A DNA stretch of 64,000 nt from Halodurantibacterium flavum. Lineage in GTDB: Bacteria; Pseudomonadota; Alphaproteobacteria; Rhodobacterales; Rhodobacteraceae. The position numbers and the translations under genes are program-made. The stretch lies in the NCBI RefSeq assembly GCF_042681825.1, contig NZ_JBHUGH010000038.1, positions 116,974 to 180,973 on the forward strand, in the 5' to 3' direction. Under the pieces are notes generated by a model. The model saw only the letters and a program-made list of their open reading frames with translations. It was not told the DNA's origin and made no database searches. Positions within the stretch are counted from its first letter, which is position 1; each line of letters opens with the position of its first letter. Below are positions 17,935-25,854 of this stretch, piece after piece.

Positions 17935-18365
17935 CAGAAGCCTCCGAGAAGGTGACGGACAACGAAGACGGTGAGCGCCGTCGAAGCCATGAAGATCAGG
18001 GTGGCGGCGATCGAGCGCGGCGAGAGGCGTGCAAGCCCGCAGACGCCATGGCCCGACGTGCAGCCTCCGCCAAAATGGACGCCGATGCCGACGATGAGAC
18101 CGCCGATGATGAGCCAGGGCGTAGGAACCGGGCTTTCGAACGGCACGGCCGAAGCCCCGGCTACGATGATGATCAAGGCGGGAGCCACGATCGCCCCTGC
18201 GATGAAAGCAGCGCGCCATGCCCAGTCGTTCGACAAGGGCGGAAGGAGCCCGGAGAGAATGCCGGTCATGCCGGCGATGCGGCCGTGAAAGGCCATAAGG
18301 AGGATGGCGGCAAGGCCGATCATAGCGCCCCCGAGAAGGGAGGCGAGTGGTGTGAACTCGGTCAT
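17934..18365 (-). CDS. YeeE/YedE N-terminal half transporter
   Basis: A membrane protein of 143 residues with four to five helices. It contains GGGCTSGHGVCGLARLSPRS, the cysteine-bearing motif of the YeeE/YedE family, and pairs with the DUF6691 half encoded next. It starts 3 bases after bigR. E. coli TsuA/YeeE imports thiosulfate; here the split form occurs in the operon of a persulfide sensor, so transport of thiosulfate or another sulfane-sulfur species is inferred. Confidence 0.88.
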   Translation of the reverse strand: MTEFTPLASLLGGAMIGLAAILLMAFHGRIAGMTGILSGLLPPLSNDWAWRAAFIAGAIVAPALIIIVAGASAVPFESPVPTPWLIIGGLIVGIGVHFGGGCTSGHGVCGLARLSPRSIAATLIFMASTALTVFVVRHLLGGF

Positions 18366-18368
18366 CGA

Positions 18369-18710
18369 TCAGTCTCGTGGTTGTGGGTTGGTCGTGCCGG
18401 TTTGGCAGAACAACCGATGCATGGTGTGGATGAAGGCCGCGACGCGGGCGTCGGCGAGCCGATAGAAGACATGCTTGCCCTCCTTGCGGCCGGCGATCAG
18501 TCCTGCCTCGCGAAGACCGGCGAGCTGCTGCGAGAGGCCCGGCTGGCGGATGCCAAGCAGATCCTCGAGCTCGCGCACGGAGCGCTCGCCCTCCACGAGA
18601 GCGCAACAGACCAGCAGGCGGTCCGGATTGGACAGCTTCTTCAGGAAGGCCGATGCCTCATCGACATTGGCCTTCAGATCGGCGGCTTCGCAGGAGAGCT
18701 TTTCGATCAC
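18369..18710 (-). CDS. bigR: BigR-type ArsR-family persulfide sensor
   Basis: A 113-residue winged-helix repressor. Cys36 in LLVCCALVEGE and Cys102 in HRLFCQ are 66 residues apart, the spacing of the redox cysteines of BigR/SqrR that form a polysulfide bridge. The recognition helix is RQPGLSQQLAGLREAGL. It is flanked by a Blh-type dioxygenase (gap 4 bases) and YeeE. This is the classic bigR operon order, so it most likely represses the surrounding genes and is released by persulfides or sulfide. Confidence 0.9.
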   Translation of the reverse strand: MIEKLSCEAADLKANVDEASAFLKKLSNPDRLLVCCALVEGERSVRELEDLLGIRQPGLSQQLAGLREAGLIAGRKEGKHVFYRLADARVAAFIHTMHRLFCQTGTTNPQPRD

Positions 18711-18714
18711 CGGT

Positions 18715-19596
18715 TCAGTCCCAGGATGCGCCTGTCAACAGATCGAGCGGGATCTTGAGATAGCGCCGGCCGTTCGCTTCCGGTTCGGGCAGACGGCCAC
18801 CCCTGGTGTTGATCTGCAGCGAATGCAGGATCAGCTTCGGCATGGGCAGAGTTCTGTCGCGGGCCTCGCGCGCGGCGACGAACTCCTCTTCCGTCTTGTA
18901 CTTGGCCATGTGGATGTTCTTCGCCTTCTGCTCGGCGACCGTCGACTCCCACAGCGGTTCCCGGCCGCCGGGCTGATAGTCATGACCGGTGAAGATGCGG
19001 GTCTCGTCGGGAAGCGCCAGAATGTCCTGGATCGACTTCCACAGCACCTTGGCGCTGCCGCCGGGAAAGTCGGCGCGCGCCGTTCCGCTGTCGGGCATGA
19101 ACAACGTGTCATGGACGAAGGCGGCATCGCCGATGACATAGGTGATCGAGGCGAGCGTATGGCCGGGCGAGAACATCACCTTGGCATCGATATTGCCGAC
19201 CCGGAAGGTGTCTCCGTCGGCAAAGAGCCGGTCCCACTGGGAGCCGTCGGCCGGGAAATCCGGCCAGTTGTAGAAGTCCTTCCACAGCTTCTGGACCTCG
19301 ATGACCTTCTCGCCGATGGCGGTCTGTGCGCCTGTCTTCTGTTTCAGGTAGGCGGCAGCCGAGAAATGATCGGCATGCGGATGGGTGTCGAGGATCCACT
19401 CAACCTCGTAACCGTTGTCCCGCACGAATTCGAGGATGCGGTCGGCATTCGTCGAGGCCGTCTGGCCTGACTTCTCGTCGAAGTCATAGACGGGATCAAC
19501 GATCGCGCATTTCTTCGTCTCGGGATCGGCGACGACATATTGGATCGACCACGTGCGACGGTCGAAAAAGCCGGTCACTTCCGGTTTCTGGGCCAT
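18715..19596 (-). CDS. Blh-type persulfide dioxygenase (MBL fold)
   Basis: A 293-residue metallo-beta-lactamase-fold protein with the metal motif THPHADH at 71-77, then SPGHTLASITYV, HDTLFMPDSGTARADFPGG and FTGHDYQPGGRE. Blh enzymes oxidise persulfides to sulfite and are the main target of BigR, whose gene follows directly. It is a paralogue of the protein at 2234-3136, with the same fold and metal motif but clear differences along its length. The iron site is inferred from the family. Confidence 0.9.
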   Translation of the reverse strand: MAQKPEVTGFFDRRTWSIQYVVADPETKKCAIVDPVYDFDEKSGQTASTNADRILEFVRDNGYEVEWILDTHPHADHFSAAAYLKQKTGAQTAIGEKVIEVQKLWKDFYNWPDFPADGSQWDRLFADGDTFRVGNIDAKVMFSPGHTLASITYVIGDAAFVHDTLFMPDSGTARADFPGGSAKVLWKSIQDILALPDETRIFTGHDYQPGGREPLWESTVAEQKAKNIHMAKYKTEEEFVAAREARDRTLPMPKLILHSLQINTRGGRLPEPEANGRRYLKIPLDLLTGASWD

Positions 19597-19644
19597 AAGA
19601 GCTACCTTTCTGAAGGTTCGTCTGCTGAAAATGGATTTGCGGTG

Positions 19645-20073
19645 CTAGTGGCCATGGGCTCCCAGCCAGGCAACGGCTCCTGACAGATCGAAGCCGCGTT
19701 CCCGCCCGAAGGGGATGACGTCGTCTTTCGCCATGCGGCCGTCGAGAACCTCGCCGATGGACCAGAGTGTCAAGGAACGGGTGCCGGACCGGCAGAAGGC
19801 GAGAACTTGGCCGCCGCTATCGGCGAGCGCACGCTGAAACGCCCGCACGGCATCTTCGCTGATCTCGGCGGCGCGCACGGGAATATGCGTACTGGAGAGT
19901 CCGGCCTGCGCGGCGGCCTCGGCAATTTCGCTGGCACGCGGCTGGCCGAAATCCTCGCCATCCGGCCGATTGTTGATCAGGGCCCGAAAGCCCGACCCGG
20001 CAGCTGCGCTGACATCGCTGGTGCTGAGCTGTTCGCAGATCGACAGCCGGTCGTTGATGCGGACAGGCTTCAT
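19645..20073 (-). CDS. DUF442 / TIGR01244 phosphatase-like protein
   Basis: A 142-residue protein from the ATG at 20073. It has the phosphatase-like loop CRSGTRS at 94-100, part of the dual-specificity phosphatase/rhodanese-like fold that in other bacteria is fused to the Blh dioxygenase. Here it is a separate gene just before the dioxygenase. It may act as a sulfur transferase or a phosphatase; family evidence favours sulfur relay. Its start overlaps the DUF2892 stop by 4 bases. Confidence 0.85.
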   Translation of the reverse strand: MKPVRINDRLSICEQLSTSDVSAAAGSGFRALINNRPDGEDFGQPRASEIAEAAAQAGLSSTHIPVRAAEISEDAVRAFQRALADSGGQVLAFCRSGTRSLTLWSIGEVLDGRMAKDDVIPFGRERGFDLSGAVAWLGAHGH

Positions 20074-20276
20074 TGCCGCCCCCCTTTGAGAGGGCACGTG
20101 TTGAAGCCGAAGAGCGGATAGAGCGGGCAAGTCGAGAACAGGCCCGTCAGCAGCGGAACGAGCCCGATCAGCCCCCACCAGCGTGCGTTGCCGTCAAGCA
20201 GAAAGATGAGCGACAGCAGCGCCAGACCGACGATGATCCTGAGGATGCGATCGATGCCTCCGACATTTTTGGTCAT
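20070..20276 (-). CDS. DUF2892 YgaP-like small membrane protein
   Basis: A 68-residue protein of the DUF2892 type (MTKNVGGIDRILRIIVGLAL). It has two membrane helices and ends with the cysteine pair TCPLYPLFGFNTC at 49-61. In rhodaneses such as YgaP this domain anchors sulfur transfer to the membrane. It is the first gene of the leftward sulfur operon and is coupled by a 4-base overlap to the DUF442 gene. Confidence 0.85.
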   Translation of the reverse strand: MTKNVGGIDRILRIIVGLALLSLIFLLDGNARWWGLIGLVPLLTGLFSTCPLYPLFGFNTCPLKGGRQ

Positions 20277-20310
20277 GGTTCATTCCTCTCGTTTGAAGGT
20301 CGCGCACCGA

Positions 20311-20343
20311 TTGTTGCGCAACAACGATTGCAAAAAACTGCAA
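20311..20343. promoter_or_regulatory. Palindromic operator candidates before the sulfur operon
   Basis: TTGTTGCGCAACAA at 20311-20324 is a perfect 14-bp palindrome 35 bases before the DUF2892 start. A second dyad, TTGCA...TGCAA, spans about 20328-20343. The two lie between two ArsR-regulated units, so either BigR or the neighbouring ArsR sensor could bind them. No clear core promoter was identified. Confidence 0.45.
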
Positions 20344-20389
20344 CTATTAGCGTGCAGAAGTTCAACAACGGCTCGGCCTCCATTCCCGA

Positions 20390-20776
20390 TCAGTCCTGCG
20401 TGACTTTCCTGCGCCCGGAAGCGCGATTTCCCGCAGAAGGGCCGTCGGCGAGCGTGGCCGTTCCCTTTGCTGCCCGCGGCTCGCAAAAGGACTTGTAGAG
20501 CACACTCAGGACGCTGCGGGCCGGCTCGCTCTCGATCCGATACCAGATGGTCTGGCCGTCCCGTCGGCCTGCAATCAGTCGATCACGGCGGAGCAAAGCC
20601 AGGTGCTGAGACACGGTCGAGTCACGAATGCCGAGGAACTCCGCGAGTTGCCCGACTGATTTTTCGCTCTCGATGAGTTGGCACAGGATCAGGAGGCGGT
20701 GCCGGTTAGCGAGCGCCTTCAGCAATTCGCTGGCATCGTCAGCGGCGGTCTGCATGGATTCGAGATCGATTTTCAT
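20390..20776 (-). CDS. SqrR/BigR-like ArsR-family sensor
   Basis: A 128-residue ArsR repressor. Cys32 (LILCQLIE) and Cys98 (YKSFCEP) are 66 residues apart, the spacing that identifies persulfide sensors of the SqrR/BigR group rather than metal sensors, which use CxC. The recognition helix is RDSTVSQHLALLRRDRL. The C-terminal 28 residues are polar and unlike BigR. It is a separate gene from the bigR copy at 18369-18710 and probably governs the DUF2892-DUF442 unit or itself. Confidence 0.88.
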   Translation of the reverse strand: MKIDLESMQTAADDASELLKALANRHRLLILCQLIESEKSVGQLAEFLGIRDSTVSQHLALLRRDRLIAGRRDGQTIWYRIESEPARSVLSVLYKSFCEPRAAKGTATLADGPSAGNRASGRRKVTQD

Positions 20777-20789
20777 TGCTGCGAACCTA

Positions 20790-20808
20790 CGATAATTTGA
20801 AGGTATCG
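20790..20808. promoter_or_regulatory. Inverted repeat upstream of the ArsR gene
   Basis: CGATA (20790-20794) and TATCG (20804-20808) form 5-bp arms around a 9-base spacer, 14 bases before the ArsR start codon. This is a weak autoregulation site candidate. Confidence 0.35.
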
Positions 20809-20816
20809 GTCAACAG

Positions 20817-21225
20817 GAAAATCGGCATGCGCGGTGAAGTACACGACCGGCTTTGCCCGGGAGAGCTATCCCATCGTGAATGCCCGACCGTACCGTTGGC
20901 TGCCGGCACTGCGCGACGGTAACAAGATTACAGCCGGACTCCACGGACTGGAAGTGCGATGAGGCATGCAGCCTGCGGTTCTTCTACGACTGATCCTATC
21001 GATGCCAAGGCACACCGTTGTAGTGATCAGTTCCTATGTTCATGGCCTCCGCTTGGCCGCCGATTACCGCACAAGTTGACAAAGAATCTCCTTAGATATC
21101 TGGGTTCTAGGCGGTTGAGCGAGGGGACAGGCTCTCGCGTGTCCTACCACGTGGAATCGCCGTACCGTAGAATCGCTGATCATATGTTGAAGGCCCGTCT
21201 TTCCATTGACGGAAGATCCGCAAAA
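20817..21225. other. No supportable gene
   Basis: A 42-codon plus-strand frame at 20834-20962 starts with GTG (VKYTTGFARE) but I do not recognise it and it has no convincing ribosome site. Nothing else here looks coding. The stretch separates the ArsR gene from a truncated AraC gene and probably contains decayed sequence. Confidence 0.4.
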
Positions 21226-21714
21226 CTACGAGGTTGCGCGCGCGTAGTACGCTGGCGGCGTTCCAGCGTGTCGCGAGAACGCGACGCTGAACGTGCTTGC
21301 CGAGCTATAACCCACGCGTTCGGCCACTTGGGTTACGCTGAGTCTTTCCCGCCTCAGCAGGTCCTTCGCCAGGGCCATGCACCAGCCCAGGAGGTATTCC
21401 ATCGGCGCAACGCCGACTTCGCGCCGGAACCGGTCGAAAAATGTCGAGCGTGAAAGCGCGGCCGCCTTCGCGAGATTCATGACTGACCAACTCTTGCCCG
21501 GGCGTTCGTACATCTCCCGCGGCGCGACGGCAAGCCGATCGTCGCAAAGTCCGCGCAGCAGGCCAGGTACCGAAGCCGGTCCCGTGGTTGATCGCAAGGC
21601 CTCGATCAGCAAAACCTCCAGCAAGCGGGCCAATACAACCTCGCGACCGGGCACCGCAGCGCCCGCGACCGGGCCGAGGTACGTATCGTTTGGCGCGGCG
21701 GCGTAACGACTAAG
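21226..21714 (-). pseudogene. AraC-family regulator fragment, N-terminus lost
   Basis: The C-terminal two thirds of an AraC/XylS regulator of the cupin_6 type are readable. LEVLLIEALR is followed by the two helix-turn-helix motifs NLAKAAALSRSTFFDRFRREVG and VTQVAERVGYSSASTFSVAF, ending YYARATS. Upstream of about 21714 the frame loses similarity, and the effector-binding cupin half of a roughly 300-residue protein is absent. It abuts the tail of a broken CoA-transferase gene. Confidence 0.75.
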
Positions 21715-21757
21715 CCGAGCGCCGCGAGCATCGTTGCTCGCTCCCCAAACAGCCTGG

Positions 21758-22401
<644 letters not shown>

Positions 22402-22402
22402 G

Positions 22403-22978
22403 TCAGGCGTCTTCCGTCTGGCGTACCGGGCGCACCGTGCGCTGCTCGATGCGCTTTTCAGGGTTCGGCACTTGCACGATGCGCTGCACATAAATGCCGG
22501 GCGTATGGACATGGTCGGGATCGATCTCACCCGCTTCAACCAGATGCTCGACCTCCGCCACGGTGACGCGGGCGGCCGTCGCCATCACCGGATTGAAGTT
22601 ACGGGCCGTCTTGCGGAACACCAGATTGCCTTCGGTGTCGGCCTTGTACGCATGGACGATGGCGAGGTCCGCGAACAGGCCGGTCTCCATCACATGGTCG
22701 ATCCCGCCGAAGGCGCGTACCTCCTTGCCTTCAGCCACGAGCGTGCCAACGCCGGTGCGGGTGAAGAAGGCGGGAATGCCCGCCCCGCCGGCGCGAATGC
22801 GCTCGGCAAGCGTGCCTTGCGGATTGAATTCAAGCTCAAGATCGCCTGCAAGATACTGCTCGGCGAACAGCTTGTTCTCGCCGACATAAGAGGAGATCAT
22901 CTTCCTGATCTGACGCGTCTCCAGCAGGATGCCGAGGCCGTAGCCGTCGACGCCGGCATTGTTGGAAACGACGGTGAG
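22403..22978 (-). pseudogene. 3-oxoacid CoA-transferase subunit A, N-terminus missing
   Basis: From LTVVSNNAGVDGYGLGILLETRQIRKM the sequence matches subunit A to its end, including YVGENKLFAEQYLAGDLELE and the GGAGIPAFFTRTGVGT segment. The first roughly 45 residues, with the glycine-rich CoA-binding loop, are absent. Before 22978 the frame runs through an unrelated fragment. A functional subunit is unlikely, and its partner subunit B is also damaged. Confidence 0.75.
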
Positions 22979-22988
22979 GTTGATAGCG

Positions 22989-23075
22989 AGTCTGATCTTC
23001 GATCTCGCGCCCGTCCCCGCAATCCTCATCGGCGGGGCCGTTGCCATGTCATCCACGGCCATGTGCCTCAAGGTA
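22989..23075 (+). pseudogene. Internal fragment resembling a KefB-type antiporter
   Basis: About 28 codons read SLIFDLAPVPAILIGGAVAM then SSTAMCLK, close to the conserved SSTA helix of monovalent cation:proton antiporters-2 (KefB/KefC). Nothing of the family precedes or follows it on this strand. Related stress-tolerance islands carry kefB beside trx, which supports the reading, but the fragment is short. Confidence 0.45.
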
Positions 23076-23133
23076 CGAACGCGGCAAAGACCAACAAGGC
23101 CGCACTCTCGACAAATCCGGTCACGCCATGCAT
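23068..23133 (-). pseudogene. N-terminal stub of a membrane protein, possibly kefB
   Basis: A 21-codon frame, MHGVTGFVESAALLVFAAFV, has a strong AGGAG ribosome site and lies 48 bases after trxC on the same strand. It resembles the start of an antiporter helix and then stops exactly where the oppositely oriented antiporter-like fragment begins. I infer the remains of one kefB gene broken by an inversion or deletion. Confidence 0.4.
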
Positions 23134-23181
23134 GTTCTTCTCCTGATGACATGGCGCAGGGAAGGCCGCTACCTGTAACCT

Positions 23182-23604
23182 CTAGACGTGCGAGCGCGCC
23201 CACTGCGCTATCTGCGCGGCAGGCATTGCACCGCTCGTCCTCGCGATTTCCTTGCCGCTCCTGAACAGGATCATGGTGGGAATGCCGCGGATCCCGTAGC
23301 GGCCGGCAATCTGCTGTTCGGCCTCGGTGTCGAGCTTGCCCAGGCGGACATGGGGTTCGAGCGAGCGCGCCGCCGCCTCGAACTGGGGCGCCATCATCTT
23401 GCATGGCCCGCACCACTCGGCCCAGAAATCGACCAGCATTGGCAGTTCGGCATTCGCATGGCGGTCAAAATTAGCCGCGGTGAGCGTGACGGGCATGCCT
23501 TGAAAGAGAGGCGCGCCGCAGCGTCCGCAATTGGGGTTGTCGCTCAGGCGCTCTTGCGGCACCCTGTTGGTGGAATTGCACTGCAGGCAAGCGACCGTGG
23601 GCAT
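23182..23604 (-). CDS. trxC: Thioredoxin TrxC (thioredoxin 2)
   Basis: A 140-residue protein with an N-terminal zinc ribbon (Cys6, Cys9, Cys26, Cys29) and a thioredoxin domain whose active site is WCGPC at 64-68. TrxC reduces disulfides and is favoured under oxidative stress. The start at 23604 places the zinc ribbon first; a longer frame upstream is not typical. It is the last intact gene of the leftward proteostasis arm. Stress-tolerance islands in other Proteobacteria carry a related trx gene. Confidence 0.93.
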   Translation of the reverse strand: MPTVACLQCNSTNRVPQERLSDNPNCGRCGAPLFQGMPVTLTAANFDRHANAELPMLVDFWAEWCGPCKMMAPQFEAAARSLEPHVRLGKLDTEAEQQIAGRYGIRGIPTMILFRSGKEIARTSGAMPAAQIAQWARSHV

Positions 23605-23656
23605 CCTGTATCCTTTCGTTGACGAGCCGGGCTCGGCGGCCGAATGATGCAAGCGT

Positions 23657-24499
23657 TCAGCGCGTGGATATGGCGCGGCGCGCCTCTCGCTGCCGCGGCT
23701 CGGGCAGGTATTCCACGCCACCGCCCTGGCGCCGAACCGGCTGCGGATAGAGCGTCATCAGCTCCAGTATTTCCTTGGACATGTCCGTTCCAACGGGCAG
23801 GCCCATGTCGCGGGCCTCATCGGCAGAGATGGGATAGTCGTGGGTCCAGGTGCCCGTCGCCAGCTTCGCCGCCACGGACGCTGCGCGGTTCTCGTCCATC
23901 TTGTCGGACAGCAGACGTTTCGCGAATGCCTCGATCTGCGCAATGGCCTTGCGACCGACATCGGCCATGATCAGGGTCTGGTCGTCGATCTCGGCGATAG
24001 GTTTCTCCTCGACGACCTTGATGAGCGAGGCAGCAGGCAACTGGCCAAGTTGCGGATCGACGGGTCCCAGCACGGAGTGTTCGCACATCACGATCTCGTC
24101 GGCAGCGAGTGCGATCAGCGTGCCACCGGACATCGCGTAATGTGGCACGAACACTGTGACCTTGCCCTTGTGTCCCTGAATGGCGCGGGCAATCTGTGTT
24201 GCCGCCAGCACAAGGCCGCCCGGTGTGTGCAGCACGATGTCGAGCGGCACTTCGTCGTCGGTCATCTGGATCGCGCGCAGCACTTCCTCCGAGTCATTGA
24301 CGTCGATGTAGCGCATCAGGGGGAAACCCAGCAGGTTCATGGTCTCCTGCCGATGAATCAGCAGAATGACGCGACTGCCGCGCTTCTTCTCGATGTTGGC
24401 GATCTTGCGAGTGCGCATCGCCTCAAGATATCTGCGCTGCAGAACCGGCTGCAGCGCCGAAATGATGAAGAACAGCCAGAACAGCTGCATTATGTCCAT
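23657..24499 (-). CDS. Membrane-anchored ClpP-fold serine protease (SDH family)
   Basis: A 280-residue protein starting MDIMQLFWLFFIISAL with one N-terminal membrane helix. A ClpP/crotonase-fold domain follows, with PLDIVLHTPGG and HYAMSGGTLIALAADEIVM, where the Ser of AMSGG is the likely nucleophile. The fold and the GPVDPQLG segment match the SppA-like SDH family. It probably degrades membrane or signal-peptide fragments. Its start overlaps the rhomboid stop by 10 bases. Confidence 0.85.
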   Translation of the reverse strand: MDIMQLFWLFFIISALQPVLQRRYLEAMRTRKIANIEKKRGSRVILLIHRQETMNLLGFPLMRYIDVNDSEEVLRAIQMTDDEVPLDIVLHTPGGLVLAATQIARAIQGHKGKVTVFVPHYAMSGGTLIALAADEIVMCEHSVLGPVDPQLGQLPAASLIKVVEEKPIAEIDDQTLIMADVGRKAIAQIEAFAKRLLSDKMDENRAASVAAKLATGTWTHDYPISADEARDMGLPVGTDMSKEILELMTLYPQPVRRQGGGVEYLPEPRQREARRAISTR

Positions 24500-25242
24500 G
24501 GACCTTGTCCTCCTTCCCGTCGGCCATCCGGCAGAAAGCCATAGATACCCTCGTCGCGATAATAGTGGCGATAGGCATCGGCGCGCCTTCGCAGGAGTGG
24601 CGTTACAAGCCAACCGGCGAGAAACCCGCCGATATGCGCCCACCAGGCGATCCCGCCCGTGGCCTGATCGCTGCCGAGCGACAGAAAGCCGGGAATGACC
24701 TGCATGAAAAACCAGATCATCGCGAAAATGACCGCGCGCACTTCGAAGAAGAGGGGAATGAATAGAATCGGCACGATCACCACCAGCCGAGCCGCCGGAA
24801 ACATGCGCGCGTAGCAACCGATCACGCCCGCGATCGCCCCCGATGCGCCAAGCGCGGGAACGACTGAGTCGGGGTTCGCCAGCGCCTGAGCCAGTCCGGC
24901 TGCCACACCACAGAACAGATAGAACAGCGTGAATCGACCCGGTCCGAGCCGATCTTCGACGGCGGGGCCGAAGATCCAGAGCGTCCACATGTTCAATATG
25001 AGGTGCAGCCAGCCCCCGTGCAGGAAGATGTTGGTCAGGAAAGGGGTCCAGTCCGACGGGGCGACGAGGCTCAGTTGCCCGAAGAAGCGCGAGGGCACCA
25101 GCGCGAACTCGAAAAGGAACCGATCCAGCGCGTGCGGCGGCAGGCTGGTCTGATAGAGGAACGCGAGGACGCTCATGCCGATGACCGCCCATACGATGAC
25201 GGGCGGGTAGCGGCGCGCGACGCTGTCAAGATAGGGAAACAA
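24490..25242 (-). CDS. Rhomboid-family intramembrane serine protease
   Basis: A 250-residue inner-membrane protein with about six helices. The catalytic Ser134 lies in GASG (132-135) and the catalytic His203 in WAHIGGFLAG; the HGGWLHLILNMWTLW segment is the conserved L1/TM2 region. It cleaves transmembrane segments. It is in the leftward proteostasis arm with clpK, ftsH and a ClpP-fold protease, so membrane protein quality control is the inferred role. Confidence 0.93.
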   Translation of the reverse strand: MFPYLDSVARRYPPVIVWAVIGMSVLAFLYQTSLPPHALDRFLFEFALVPSRFFGQLSLVAPSDWTPFLTNIFLHGGWLHLILNMWTLWIFGPAVEDRLGPGRFTLFYLFCGVAAGLAQALANPDSVVPALGASGAIAGVIGCYARMFPAARLVVIVPILFIPLFFEVRAVIFAMIWFFMQVIPGFLSLGSDQATGGIAWWAHIGGFLAGWLVTPLLRRRADAYRHYYRDEGIYGFLPDGRREGGQGPWT

Positions 25243-25275
25243 GCGGCAGATCCTCGCTCGCGCTAGACATTCCGT

Positions 25276-25854
25276 TCATTGTTCTTTCCCGGCTATCGTC
25301 ACGCCCGTCCAGGCCGGGGGATCGGAGGCAGGGAAGGATTCGAGCGAGGCTTCGAGCACCGGATCGAATTCGGCCTGTTCTTGCGACGACAGGTCCACCG
25401 TGCCTTTCTCCTCGACCGCGCGCCGGAGGCGGTGATCCGTGCGACCGTGATCCACGCGGGACGGTATACGATAGGCTTCCGGCGCATCGGCTCCCTTGTA
25501 GAGCCGATGCCATTCCTCTCCCCGCCAGTGGTGCGGCGCACGTCGGTGAGTCGTGTCCTCGCGCACGAGGTAGCGCCAGTCCTGCCGCTCCGCGAATGCC
25601 ACAGCGCTTTCGCGGTCGGGAAACTTCAGCCGGATCGGACGATAGGGATCGTCGCTGGAGGTATATCCCATCAGCGGCTCGATGTGGGGCGGGCGCGACG
25701 GCTCGAATTCCAATATCCAGTAGTTGGGCCGCGGCGCCGATGTCATCGCGGAACGTGCCGGCCGGTAAATGATCGCGGTCGGAACGTCCCATGATCTCAT
25801 GTTGGTCCCGGGTATCTTCGGCGGAAAGGGTGGACGATTGTGACCGCGCATCAT
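25276..25854 (-). CDS. NDUFS4-like (complex I 18-kDa subunit-like) protein
   Basis: A 192-residue protein. Residues 35-110 contain YWILEFEPSRPPHIEPLMGYTSSDD and IRLKFPDRESAVAFAERQDWRY, the pattern of the ETC complex I NDUFS4 domain. The C-terminal DPVLEASLESFPASDPPAWTG is a motif I have seen in small proteins attached to stress loci. The ATG overlaps the previous stop by 4 bases (25851-25854), so it is coupled to the HPF-sigma protein. Whether it binds respiratory complex I is unknown; it may instead use the domain as a scaffold. Confidence 0.7.
   Translation of the reverse strand: MMRGHNRPPFPPKIPGTNMRSWDVPTAIIYRPARSAMTSAPRPNYWILEFEPSRPPHIEPLMGYTSSDDPYRPIRLKFPDRESAVAFAERQDWRYLVREDTTHRRAPHHWRGEEWHRLYKGADAPEAYRIPSRVDHGRTDHRLRRAVEEKGTVDLSSQEQAEFDPVLEASLESFPASDPPAWTGVTIAGKEQ

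Noticed and set aside
20834..20962. A 42-codon frame as a small gene
   Set aside because: No recognisable motif or ribosome site; too short to support.
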